The notes beneath the pieces were generated by a model. It made no database searches, was not told the origin of the DNA, and was given only the letters and a program-made list of their open reading frames with translations. A program made the translations under genes and the position numbers. DNA of 64,000 bases from Fallopia convolvulus (taxonomy: Eukaryota > Streptophyta > Magnoliopsida > Caryophyllales > Polygonaceae), in NCBI GenBank assembly GCA_964016875.1, contig OZ024737.1:30195683-30259682 (forward strand), written 5' to 3'. Shown one piece after another: positions 22,915 to 33,839 of this stretch. Positions within the stretch are counted from its first letter, which is position 1; every line of letters begins with the position of its first letter.

Positions 22915-24590
22915 GTTGTAAATAGCCAAAAAGTGGATTGTAATGCCTGGAATTAAATGGAGAAAAATTAAATCAAGTTTGTGAATGGCATGGGATGTAT
23001 CGATATATCACGGTTTACCTTTCTCACTTTAATTCAGTTTATTTTTGCCATGTGTTTAGAAAAAACAACGGTGTAGCCGATTAAATTGGTCAACTTAACT
23101 ACACAATCCTCTTGATTCAATTTTGAATCAACCAAAATTAAATGTTTTTATCTGAAAAAATATTTTAGGTCAATGTTCACCGTCTTAGGTATACTTTATT
23201 TAATTCTTACCTTATTACAAAAAAAAGAGCACGTCAAAAATTGTCATGTTTAATCTGAGCCATCCAAATATAGTTCAACAGTTAGATTTAATCTGTTTTC
23301 TCTCCAAATTTTTTAACAATTTTTTTCTTTTTTATTTTCTCCCCTAGAATTCACTGATTTATACTAGAGTTTTAAAACTCTATGTATAGAGTTTCTAATA
23401 AATTTCACCAAAGAGTTGATGTGGCATAACCTTATGTGAAAAAGTGGGGACAAGACAACAAATTATATTGGTCACCGTCACCGACCACCGTATTTAATTG
23501 AAAAAAATTTCGGTCAACAAAGAAAGGAACGAAAATTGTTTTAATCATAAAACATCAATACTCATTTCAGATTTTACTCAGCAAATTAGATGCTCTTATT
23601 ATTTGGGATAGTCATGACGATATATTAATTGGGCCACACCTTGAATTGGTCCATAATATAACCAAGCCCAAAACCAATTTTCTTACCTTATTATCTTTAT
23701 GGCTATTCCATCGACTTTCCATAAAAGGGCATAACTTTCTTTCTTCACTAACTTCACAAATTAACTTAAACTGAACGGTGCAAGCTTAGTTATAGTTAGA
23801 CTCCTTTTGCTCATTTTAAGTAAATAATGTATGGACTATTTTGTTGCTCATAAACGCAAAGAATAAACTTATCAAAAGGAGTGTGTGACTTGACACATGA
23901 CAGAGGCCTAACTTAAACTCGAGCATAACGAGCCTTGACAAATTTTGCTTGGTACAAGTTCACTGAAACTTACCGATGGAATTCATGCACGTATCAAGGA
24001 ATTTGACGTGAGGTGACGTATGTTGCTTGCTTTGTCTAAGTTGTCTCAATAATTAGTTGCCACTTCAAAACAAGTTTTCCCAACACTCGTCATGATCAAT
24101 TTAGATTGTTACAACTAACAATGATGCATTTCTTTTGGCAACCTTTCTTGACCTGAATACTTTGTCACGAGAACCTAACTCAACCCGAAAGTATCGTTAA
24201 ATGTGGAAAGCTCGAATAGTCGAATGGATGCAAACTTGAAAAGGTACAACAGATAGAACAAGTTGAAGAACAGAATGAATCTGATAGGAGAAACCTCTGC
24301 ACCTAGACCAAATCCTCAACCGAGCTATTTAATGTTTGGTAATTGTAAAGTTCGAGGTACGAGGGAATGGCGTGGAAAAACTTATGCTTAAATTGTAAAA
24401 TAATGGGTTTTTTTGTCAAATAAAATAACCGTTTGTTTTTTTTCGTTCGTTTAAGTGATAGTCTACTTCAACAAACTATGTAGGTCCATTATTATCTAAA
24501 ACACTTAGAGCATGTTTGGATTATCCAGAAAAAATTATTATCTTGTATTATAATGTATAATTTAATGCAAAACTGTATTATGATGTTAGA
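22915..24590. other. AT-rich intergenic DNA
   Basis: Frequent stops in all frames. No repeat boundary or gene was recognised. Confidence 0.5.
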
Positions 24591-24689
24591 CTTGAGAGCT
24601 TCATCGGAGGACTTAAGCACAACTAGAGCGTCGCGCCTCTCAATATATATGCACCTCAACATAACCGCGACTGGTGTCGGGTTGTGTTC

Positions 24690-24905
24690 GCTCCGGGAGA
24701 CCTAGTTTAATTTGGGTGCATTTGCGCAAGGAGCATTTTTCTGCTCAACACAAGACCAAGTTGTCCCCGGCCCCAGGGTGATGGGCCATTTCGAGTTGTT
24801 TGTGCTATGGGCGACAACGCCTACTAGCTCGACCTAGCTTCCTGATGGCTACGACATTCACTCGACAATGGTGCAACGGGGATGCTTCATACTCAAGGGG
24901 GGAGT
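24690..24905 (+). pseudogene. 3' end of a Ty3/gypsy polyprotein
   Basis: One frame reads LIWVHLRKEHFSAQHKTKLS and then, after a stop, the usual post-integrase segment shifted in frame, ending at GDASYSRGE just before a purine tract (AAGGGGGGAG). This is the C-terminal end of a gypsy-type pol. Upstream parts are missing. Confidence 0.65.
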
Positions 24906-25790
24906 GTGATGACATCATACCTTCACCTATGACGACCCGTGGGGAGGAGTAGGCTATGAGTGTTCGCTCCGATGGCCTTATTACCTGTTCCAAGGGCTAA
25001 GGCCATCACTGGGGCTACATATTCAGTGATCTTGAGATTCGGACTACAGTTCACCCATCATGTCGAGCCACATCTCACCATGTTCCGTTGGCTACCATAT
25101 GTGAGGCAACGGACACTGTGCCTGACGGATTATCTTAGGCGCGCCCTTGTTTGTCGGCGCGCTCGCTCTTGGCCTAATCAAGCCTTATCGGTACCTATGT
25201 AATTTTATTTATTATTATTATTATTTACATAACTTATTACTATTTCTTGTATTTGTTATTTTATGTTATGTTGGACGTGTGTCTCAGTTGTATATCGGGA
25301 CTAGTTCATCTCATTTTAGGAACGAGTGCTTCCTCTATAAAAGCCTCCTTGTGTTGTTTTATAACCTAGTTTTGGGTTAAATGAAATAGAGATCACTCTT
25401 TCATTTTGGCCACTACTTCCCCCGCATACTATCTCTTCTCTTTCTCTTTCACCAAACACACACTCATCCAAACCCTAATCTGCACACTCGCTCCAACACC
25501 GAGAGTGATATAGCCAAGGCTTCAAGTCCTCGGTCGAGCCTTGCATTGCTGCTCCCTTGCAGCGTCGTGCCATCCGGCACTTACGACACGTCCTGTCGTG
25601 CCAAGCCTCTGCTGCTACATGCCATTCTAGCACCTTTATTGATGTTGCATCGCGCCTAGTCCTATGCTTCATTGTGTCGAGGGTCCTCCCCTTTGGTGTT
25701 TACAAGCTAGTCGGTCTCTTCCGGCACACCTTGGATCTGATTTTGTGGAGGACTTGCAAGACCGATCCTTCGAACTATCATAAGTACACT
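24906..25790 (+). mobile_element. 3' LTR of the truncated Ty3/gypsy element (right end approximate)
   Basis: It begins TGTGATGACATC directly after the purine tract at 24894-24905, as a 3' LTR should. A TATAAAAG box lies at about 25335. The right boundary (about 25780-25790) is set only by where LTR-like composition ends. No second LTR copy is in the window, so it cannot be checked by self-comparison. Confidence 0.55.
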
Positions 25791-25946
25791 TAATGAGAGA
25801 GTTGTATAGGAGAACTTAAATAAGTCAAAGAGTAACCTAAGGTTACATTCAACCTTATAACTTAAGGTATTTAAAGAAATCCACTATCTTTTTTTATTTT
25901 TCATAAATAAATATTATGGAATCATTCCTATTCTACATTCTATTTC

Positions 25947-28048
25947 TTTTTTTTATTAGGTAAGGATTAGGGTGCTCCCCTTTACGGTGGGCGCCCTAGA
26001 GCATCCTTTCGAATGAGAATTAACAGTTCTGGATGAGTCTTGATACACTCAACTGGGAGACTGTGGCCCAAATTAGCGATTTTGTCGGTCACAACGTTAG
26101 ATTTCCTAAAGACATGGTTAATCACTATATCCTGGTTTCCATAAATAGAAACAAGGATGTCAGTGATAATGAGTTCAATCTCCCAAGGGCTATGAATTTT
26201 CCCTTTAACCGCATTAATGACCCGGAGATTATACCCTTCAATTTTTACTTTTTCTATCGTTCTGTTTTTTATTTGCCTAATCGCTTCTCGGAGGGCTAAA
26301 GCTTCAACCTTCAATACCGAAACTTTTCCAAAGTTAAACGTTATAATATTTGTTACCTGGCCAAGGTGGTTTCGGAAAACAATTCCACCAGAAGTGTTTC
26401 CATTAGACATTTTAGAGGCATCGAAGTTTACTTTAGTGTATCTCGCTTTGGGTTTTTCCATTTGCTTTGGGCTCGTATACTTTTGTTTCTATTTTTTGAT
26501 TGAGATGTTAGTATGGTTTCTCATTCTCTGTCCATTTCGATGCTTTCTCCCAATTTACTACTAAGCTTCTTATGTATACTGTAAGGTTTGATATTCCTTC
26601 GCTTTGGTCTTGTTGAAATATCAATTTTTTGCATTGATGCCAGATGCTCTACCAAACAACTGCTAGACACGTGAAATCTTTTTTCCCTAGGAGTTGGTAT
26701 AGTTCACTTAGAATTGTTCTGGGCGTTTTTTTGGGGGGTCATAACCCTGGATATAATTAGCAATATTTGGTTTACTTTATTAGTTATATAGATAATATAC
26801 GAATACTTTGTCAGTAAGTGATTTATGTCTTCATTGCTACAATCACACAAAACACAACCTCTTAGAGTCATGATTTGCTTATCCTAAGTCTAACTTTCGT
26901 GGGAAGTCCATTATTGTCAACTTTCAAAAGGAAGTTTTTAACTTTTGGATATATATCCAATTTCCACAACCAGTTATTTATATGCGGTGTTTGTCTTTCT
27001 AAATTTTTGATTAAGTCTACTGCAGACGAGGTGGAAAACCAACCATTTTTTCTTGGGGTTCAATACAATCGATCTTGGATGTAGTTATCCGGGATTGGAG
27101 TATTTTGAATTTGTTCAACCATGTTATCTAGGAGGATTTGTTTTAGTTCATCTATTTTTCATCTATAGTCATTAGTATTCCATGCATCCATCGTTGTTGT
27201 TTCGTCTACATTTGTTGGGTTCTTTCCATGAGATCGAAGAGGGCGTCCTGATAGCCAATCATCTTTCTAAAATTTGACCGTTTTCCCTTCTCCAATTTGC
27301 CAAATGAGAATAGATTATTATTTCTAAGGTATTTTTGTGAGATCTTTACCCACATATTGTTTGGTTTTGCAAAAATTTTCCAGAGTAGTTTTATTTGGAG
27401 TGCTTTGTTCATATGTTCTATTTTCCTGATTCGTAGTCCTCCTACCTCTTTAGGTTTGCATATCTTATCCCATCCCATCAAAGGTTTGTAATTTCTATCC
27501 TTATTCCAGAAGAACCCCCTATTTATCCTATCTATCTATGAATGACCATAAGCTGGAAGCATAAAGCCCTCTGCATTACATAGTTCGGTTTTGTGGCTAT
27601 GTTGACTCTAATCAATGTGGTTCTACCTTCTTGAGATAGTGAGTTTGCCTTCCATTTTGTAAGTTGTTTTTGTGCATTTCCAATCGCGTCTTTAAAGGTG
27701 TGTCTTTGTTGACTTTGCCATTAAAAATTGGGCAACCTAAATACTTTTCTAGGTTCGTCATTGTTGCAATCCCTAGGGCCTGTTGTGCTACATTTTTTTT
27801 GTTGGGAAGTCTATATTTTAAGAGGCTTGAAAGACTGACTTGTTATATATAACTTTTTGACCCAAAATTTTGCAAAATTCATCGATAATGGTCTTTACTT
27901 GTTCACACGATCTCTGAGATGCTTTAGCGAATATTATGATGTCATCTGCAAAGGCTAAAAAGGGGATCGATCCGAGTCCCGCCTCGAGTGATTGTAAATT
28001 CTATTTTTTTTTATCCAGTTCGCTAGTGACCTGTAGTTGTACAGTTCG
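25947..28048 (-). mobile_element. 5'-truncated L1-type LINE with 19-bp TSD
   Basis: The target duplication CTATTCTACATTCTATTTC is perfect (25928-25946 and 28049-28067). The 3' end is at low coordinates, seen as a poly(T) run after 25946. Reading the minus strand from 28048, the RT palm is intact around PFLAFADDIIIFAKASQ (FADD metal-binding box near 27945). Then come MMGWDKICKPKEVGGLRIRK (27481 down), a zf-RVT knuckle near 26870 (LRGCVLCDCSNEDINHLL), and an RNase H domain at 26461-25982 (KVNFDASKMSNGNTSGGIVF, HVFRKSNVVTDKIANLGHSL). The N-terminal endonuclease and ORF1 are missing because of 5' truncation. Confidence 0.93.
25982..26461 (-). pseudogene. LINE RNase H domain (RVT_3), open frame of 159 codons
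   Basis: The longest intact frame of the LINE. The RNase H fold is recognisable from KVNFDASKMSNGNTSGG (first Asp) through VKIEGYNLRVINAV to the terminal HVFRKSNVVTDKIANLG. The second acidic position reads Glu-Gly-Tyr where the family usually has a Ser-Asp or Gly-Asp type pair. It belongs to the truncated LINE and is not a host gene. Confidence 0.8.
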
Positions 28049-28194
28049 CTATTCTACATTCTATTTCATTTCATGTTAATTTACACAGTATCAACATCAT
28101 ATTACATTTATCTTACGATGTATTTCGAAATTATAAATAAAAAATACTATCAATATTAGGAGAATATTATGAGTAGGAGAAAAAACACCTATAT

Positions 28195-28271
28195 TTTTTT
28201 TTAATAAGTTAAAAATTCGGATACCAAACAAATTTGGTAAACCGATAGGCCGTAAGAAAACCACAGCCGTG
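28195..28271 (-). mobile_element. 77-bp 3' tail of the retroposon family, 11-bp TSD AACACCTATAT
   Basis: AACACCTATAT is duplicated at 28184-28194 and 28272-28282. The insert begins with a T-run on the plus strand, so its A-tail is on the minus strand. Read on the minus strand it matches the last ~60 bp of the element at 21756-22897 (ACGGCCTWTCGGTTTAYC, then CCGAATT and an A-tail). It is a severely 5'-truncated copy. Confidence 0.82.
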
Positions 28272-28282
28272 AACACCTATAT

Positions 28283-28679
28283 TATAATATATACTTCATC
28301 CTTCCACTTAAAAACACGATAGATATTGTCATTTCAGTTTATGATTAGCTATAATATACGTGTAAATGACCGTGATAAAAAAAACAAGACTATTGTTACA
28401 TAAAATATTTAGGGTAAAATATACAAAATTACCTCAATTGATATGGTGTACATCATCAGAGTTTTGTTTAAGAACATTTTATTCACCTTTTGTTAGCAAT
28501 TCAACATTCAAGGAAAAATTATAATTTTTATTCGAATAAATAGTGACCTATTTCATATCGAATCAGCTCACTAAGAAAATAAAAAGTTCTCTCATAATAT
28601 ATTCCTAGTGCCCCAACTTGAGTTAAGGGAAAAAAATCTAACAATTCATCTTATTTATCGTTAATACATCTATTTTGTT
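28283..28679. other. AT-rich spacer
   Basis: No gene or repeat boundary was seen. Confidence 0.5.
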
Positions 28680-29165
28680 TATGAGGGACGAATAAATAAA
28701 AAGTATTTTCTGTAAGTATTTCTATGACTACCTGATTTATTTTCCTTATTAAATTATTGCTTTTCTTATCATTGTGATGGAGTAATCTATCTTAGTCGAA
28801 AGATAGAATTTACGTGTGGATTGGGGAGCAAGATATCGCTTGTTTGGGAGTCAAGGCATCTCAACCGATCCTAGAGATAGAGTTTTCAACCTTCTCTCTC
28901 CCTTTCCTCCATTATAAATACATGAGATCCTTATGTACGGTAAGCACATTCAATATATGTTGATATTCGATGAGCTTGCTCATAGTCTTACTTTTACCTC
29001 GACGTTCATTCGACAAACTGCTTTTTTGACTTAGGCATCGGATGTGGATTAGGGGGACCCCACCCTCTGTGTCCATTATTTTGCAGGTTCTAGGTTGAAG
29101 AAGTTTGGAACGGAAGGTGAAGAGGCGAATCAAGAGGAGCATTCATTAGTGTAATAGAGGGGAAT
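28680..29165 (+). repeat. 5' LTR of the Tat-type gypsy element
   Basis: A direct repeat of 31361-31908. It contains TATAAATACATGAGATC (about 28914) as the likely core promoter. Where the 3' copy has a long CT run, this copy has only CTCTCTCCC. The right end is approximate. Confidence 0.85.
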
Positions 29166-29486
29166 CAAGGTGAATCAAATGGGTTGTGGAATTGGGGCAG
29201 TACGACATTGAGTACGTCCTTAGAACCGCCATAAAGAGACAAGTGTTGGAGGATTTTGTAGTCGAGTTCTCTCGCGTACCGATTAGAGTCGCGCGCGACA
29301 AACGAAACTGCGGTCGCGTGTGAACTCCAGAATCGCGGAGTAGCGTCAATTATGGAAACCACGGTCGCGAATGGCCTCCTGAGAGAAGGTACCTCTCAGT
29401 TGAACGGTCGTGCGGTCGCGGCTTGTGAAACCGCGACAGCGGTTTGCCCACAAAACAAGATAAGTCCAAAATAGACCCTTGAAATT

Positions 29487-30893
29487 GATGGTGCGAGTAA
29501 CAATCAAGGGTTTGGAGTTGGAATTGTGCTTACTTCACCTACCGGAGAGGTGCTTCAGCTCTCCGTCCACCTTGCCCTCGACATCACCAACAACATGGCC
29601 GTCTACGAAGCATTAATACTCGGATTAGAAACAACATCTAGTCTTGGAGTCACCAGACTACTCGTTTTATCCGACTCGCGGTTGATAGTGAACCAAGTGT
29701 CGGGGAATTATGAAGCCAAATGGTCAAAGATGCTATATGGAGAAAGCAAGAGTTATACTAGAGGAGTTCGAATAGTATGAGCTTAGACAACGATCACACG
29801 ATCAAAACAAGTTTGCCGATGCCTTAGCAACACTAGTTGCTTTGTTCAGGAGGCTCGCTCAAGACCTCGATTCACGTTAAAATTTCAGGATGTCCAGCAA
29901 TCGGCGCCTCAAATGAAACTCCAAGTGACGATATGCCCGTTGCCACGATCGCGGAAATCACCTCAACAGAGGCCGCAGTCGCTGGAAGCGAAACTGCTCA
30001 GGATCTCCGATGGAAAACACCCTTGATACGCTACTTGGATGAAAACGTCCTTACCTCGGATACCACTGAGGCCAGGAAAGTTCGCTTAAGGAATCATAGG
30101 TTTTGGCTATCATTGGAAAAGATTCTATATCATCGATCTTTTTCCGAGCCATACTTGAGATGTGTACCCCACGCAAGGTTGAGCCTCCACTGTATGAGAT
30201 CCATGAAGGATTGAAGGCATATGCAAGATGCATGTCGGAGGTCGCAGTTTGGCATTCTGTGCTCGTTCTCAAGGGTATTGGTGGCATTACATGCAAAAGG
30301 ACGCGAAGTTATACATAAGGAAGTGCAACAAGTGTCAAAGGTTCGCTAGGCTCACACACATGCCGGTCGTGGACCTCCACACCTTGACTAATCCATGACC
30401 TTTCGCGTAGTGGGGCCTTGATATCGTTAGTACCTTCCCGTGAGCGCCCGGGAATGTGCGCTACCTCATTACCGCCATTGACTATTTCACTAAATGGTTG
30501 GAGGCAAATCCCTTGACAAACATTTGTGATTCATACACCCAAAAGTTCATTTGGGAGCATATCATTACACACTTCGGGATCCCTTTGTGCTTTCTTCGGC
30601 CACCTCGACTTCGCCGAGGAACGAAGAGACACTACAACTGCACGACTCTCAACTTACCAAAGGGTCGTAGCCCGCTGCGTGAGATACCGTACTTTTCGAG
30701 TCGATGACCTTGTACTTCGACATGCCATAAGAAGCGCACGCGGTCTCGTAGATGGCAAGCTCGACCCGAATTAGGAAGGTCCGTATCAAGTGACTGAAAC
30801 GTATGGTCGATGAGGCTACTCGTTGAAGAGTCTTGACGAGAAAGTCGTCCCTCAGACTTGGAATGTCGCTCATTTGAAGAAATTTTTCACGTA
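29487..30893 (+). pseudogene. Broken gypsy pol: extra RNase H and integrase
   Basis: From about 29487 an RNase H-like domain reads IDGASNNQGFGVGIVLTS through DSRLIVNQVSGNYEAKWSKM. The integrase region follows in several frames: the zinc-binding end (KCNKCQRF-type at 30327-30350), the core start with GLDIVSTFP, and ITAIDYFTKWLEANPL at 30468-30512. After HFGIP (30570s) a deletion joins it to the C-terminal part (RVVARCVRYRTFRVDDLVLR, then TWNVAHLKKFF to about 30893). Stops and frame changes make it non-functional. GC-rich GCGGTCGCG-type pieces recur on both sides (29280-29460, 30890-30980). Confidence 0.85.
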
Positions 30894-31360
30894 GAGAAAA
30901 CCGCGATTGTGGATTATCGTCGCGACCTCGGGTCTGTCGTTGCGAATACGGTCCTCATAGCTGCAATCGCAGATTACCGACAGTAAGCGCCTTACGATGA
31001 CCCTCACATAGATGTCAGTTTAAGAATGACTAATGTAACAAGCTCGTTTATTTTTTGTGTTTTTGTTTTCTTTATTTTAAATAAAATCATGAACAAGAAC
31101 CTTGTTCAACATTCTATTCTTTCTCTTCTTTGTTTATCTTGTTCGAATCAGTATATCTTGAAATCCGGCTGTTTTATATGCTTAAGGGAGAGCATGGATC
31201 CCATGACATTCGTTCATGGATGTACGAATATATGAACGAATATATGAATATACGAATAGGGGACCCCTCGACTAATCTGCATGTCAACTTCGATTAGGTC
31301 CTAGAGTACTTGTGTCTTAGTTGCGACGCAATCGAACACAATTAACATTCAAGTGGGGCA

Positions 31361-31584
31361 TTTGTGAGCGAGTAAATAAATAAAAAAGTATTTTCTGTAA
31401 GTATTTCTTTAACTATTTTTTTTTAAATTTTCTTAATAAATTATTGATTTTCTTATCATTATGATGGAGGAATCTATCTTAGTCGAAAGATAGTATTTTC
31501 GAGTGGATTGGGGAGCAAGATATCATTTGCTTGGGTGTCAAGACATCTCGGGCCTCTCGGCCGACCCTAGAGATAGAGTTTTCA

Positions 31585-31657
<73 letters not shown>

Positions 31658-31908
31658 TCCATTATAAATACATGAGATCGCCACGTACGGTAAACACATT
31701 CAATATATGCTGATATTCGTTGAGCTTGCTCGCACTCTTACCTTTACCTCGACGTTCATTCTACATACTGCTCTTTTGACTTAAGCATCGAAAGTGGATT
31801 AGGGGGACTCCGTCCCTTGTGTCCATTGTTTTGCAAGTTGTAGGTTGAAGAAGCTTGAAACGGAAGGTGAAAAGGCAAATCAATATGAGCATTCATTAGT
31901 GTATTAAA
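31361..31908 (+). repeat. 3' LTR of the Tat-type gypsy element (main part)
   Basis: Partner of 28680-29165. It differs by substitutions, a ~10-base insertion (GGGCCTCTCGG region at ~31549) and a long CT microsatellite. The last ~15 bases lie beyond the MULE insertion, from 33179. Confidence 0.85.
31590..31653. repeat. (CT)n microsatellite in the 3' LTR only
   Basis: About 31 CT units without interruption. The 5' LTR has only four at the homologous place. Confidence 0.95.
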
Positions 31909-33178
31909 GGGAAAATTCATCAACAGACACCTGAACTTGTAACTTTTTTTCAACCAGCCCCCCGTACTATGAAATGTTCAAAGAAACACCTAAACTCAAC
32001 TATTTTTGTTCAACCAGACACACATCATTTTCGTGAGATTGACGCGCGCTTATATAGCATTAAAATTTGCCATCTAAGCACCACATCATCCAATTTTATT
32101 AAAATTTTTGCCACATAAGCCAATAATTTTTTCACATAAACCCTAAAATGCCTTATTCCATTTTTCTTTTCGATTGGGAACCCAGAACCAGAACCAGACA
32201 GAAGAATGAGAACGGAACGATGAACTAGAATCGCCGGCGTACGAAGGAACCAGAAAAAGAAATCATTCAACTGCCTCGTTGAAATCTTCTCTGCCTATTC
32301 TTCTCCCCCTAATCAATTTTTGCCATCAAAGTCTTCTCTGCCTCCTCCATCCTGTTCATGGGCTTCCTCTCAACTCCTCCATCCAGATTAAAAACCAAAT
32401 CGATTCTTCTCCTTGATCAATTCTTCATCGCCGAACGAACTCAGAGCAAAAAAAAATCGAAACCAATTCAAAACCAGAGTCCAGAGAGTGAGGAAGGAAC
32501 GACGAACAAATTCGGAACGCCGACGGACTCGGAGAATAGTTCGAAATCAGATAGTGAGGAGGGAATGACAGGTTCAGAGAAGAGTTCAAAACAGAGAGTG
32601 AGGACGGAACAATGAACAGACTCAGAGAAAGAGTTTGAATTGTTCACCGCCGGCAAGAATCAGATCTAGATCGAACTAGATAGTGAAGACGGAACAATGG
32701 ACTCGGAGAAGAGTTCGAATCTTCACCGCCAGCAACGGAACCAGATCCAAAACCAGAGAGTCAAGCCGGAACGCCGACGGACTCAGAGAAATTCTTCAGG
32801 ATGGAACGACGGAGACAGACTCTTCACCCCAGCCCCAGATCTAAACACAAGCCTTAAATCAATTTGGGGGAAGAAAACACCTTCATATAGAAATTAAATT
32901 TATTTAGAAAGATAAAAATAATTTTTATAGTTAAAATTAGGAATTTGTAATATTTTAATCTAATAAAAAAATATTCTAAAAAAAACTTCCAAATCAGCAT
33001 TTTAGAAGTCCCCCACTCGCATCTAGAGCAAGTGAATCTCACGAATTATGCCACATCAACGTCGAGTGTTTAATAGAATAAATTCAGTTAAGTTTAAGTG
33101 TTTCTTTGAACATTTCATAGTATAGGGGACTGGTTGATAAAAACGTACAAGCTTAAGTGTCTGTTGATGTATTTTACC
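31909..33178. mobile_element. Non-autonomous Mutator-like (MULE) element, 10-bp TSD GTGTATTAAA
   Basis: About 93-bp terminal inverted repeats (31909-32001 and 33086-33178) share CATCAACAGACAC and ACTATGAAATGTTCAAAGAA, with termini GGGAAAAT and ATTTTACC. Target copies GTGTATTAAA lie at 31899-31908 and 33179-33188. Long inverted repeats with a G-rich start and a 9-11-bp duplication fit Mutator-like elements. The 1.27-kb body has no transposase. Its middle (about 32470-32840) holds five imperfect repeats around AGAGAGTGAGGACGGAAC and GACTCGGAGAAGAGTTCGAA. Confidence 0.87.
32470..32840. repeat. Five imperfect internal repeats of the MULE
   Basis: Units of 45-90 bp begin with a GAGAGTGAGGAMGGAACRA-like block, continue into GACTCGGAGAAGAGTTCGAA, and in some copies end with TTCACCGCC. 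Copies start near 32483, 32550, 32594, 32680 and 32756. One frame is open for 85 codons (32358-32615) but is only the repeat translated. Confidence 0.7.
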
Positions 33179-33527
33179 GTGTATTAAAGGTGAATTTTTA
33201 TGCACAAACATTATTTTTACAAAAAATATTAAAATAATGCGTGATTTATATATTTAAAATAAGACCATTTTGAATATTTGATGTTTTTCTAGCGTGTTAA
33301 TTAAAAGTATTGAACTATACACAATTTAAAGAATATGATAAGGTACAGTTGATCAACTTTGTGTATCCATATCACAAAGTGACATGTCAAAAATGGTGTG
33401 ATATCTTAAAGTCTATTTTTTGCATCATTTAAAGAGCTTATGTGTACGAAGGAGCTCTTCTTAGGTGACCTATTTAACTACATTTTTTTTCAATTAATAA
33501 AAAATTATATCAAAAGGGGGTTAATTA

Positions 33528-33599
33528 AGCTCAAGGGTTGGCCTAGTCGAGCAAAATAGGAGTCGGTACTCACCCTAAAAAATTTTCTACCAAAAAAAC
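33528..33599 (+). mobile_element. 72-bp SINE-like insert, 14-bp TSD AAGGGGGTTAATTA
   Basis: The 14-bp direct repeat lies at 33514-33527 and 33600-33613. The insert starts AGCTCAAGGGTTGGCCTAGT (tRNA A-box-like) and ends ACCAAAAAAAC. There is no box B, so it is either a deleted SINE or a very short retroposed tRNA-like RNA. Confidence 0.75.
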
Positions 33600-33839
33600 A
33601 AGGGGGTTAATTACAACAATCTTAGTGATAATTCCCTAAATTAAGGGTGGTTTTTGTAATTTAGCAAAACATTTTTTTACCGAAAAATTTACCCAATTAT
33701 TTATGTTGAGCATGAGTGTGACAGATGAGGCGCATACCCACCTTAGATCTCACACAAAATACATCCAAAAAGCCAGAAAAAATAAAAATAATAATAATTG
33801 AAAAAGGAAAAACAAAAATCAATAGTTAACAATCATATC

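Larger units (their letters stand above)
28680..33195 (+). mobile_element. Internally deleted Ty3/gypsy element, Tat-type, hit by a MULE
   Basis: Two ~490-550-bp LTRs (about 28680-29165, and 31361-31908 plus a short remainder after 33188) flank a 2.2-kb internal region. They share long blocks such as CTATCTTAGTCGAAAGATAG and TGGATTGGGGAGCAAGATAT. The 3' LTR is preceded by a purine tract (AAGTGGGG) and is interrupted near its end by the MULE at 31909-33178. The internal region keeps an extra RNase H domain and integrase pieces; gag, protease and RT are missing. The extra RNase H of the type YEALILGLETT...DSRLIVNQVSG suggests the Tat lineage. LTR ends and target duplication could not be fixed exactly. 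Confidence 0.85.

Noticed and set aside
29526..30893. Cellular RNase H or integrase-like gene
   Set aside because: Between gypsy LTRs, with stops and frame changes; element remains.
32358..32615. 85-codon Ser/Glu-rich frame as a gene
   Set aside because: It is the translated internal repeat of the MULE; no start context or domain.
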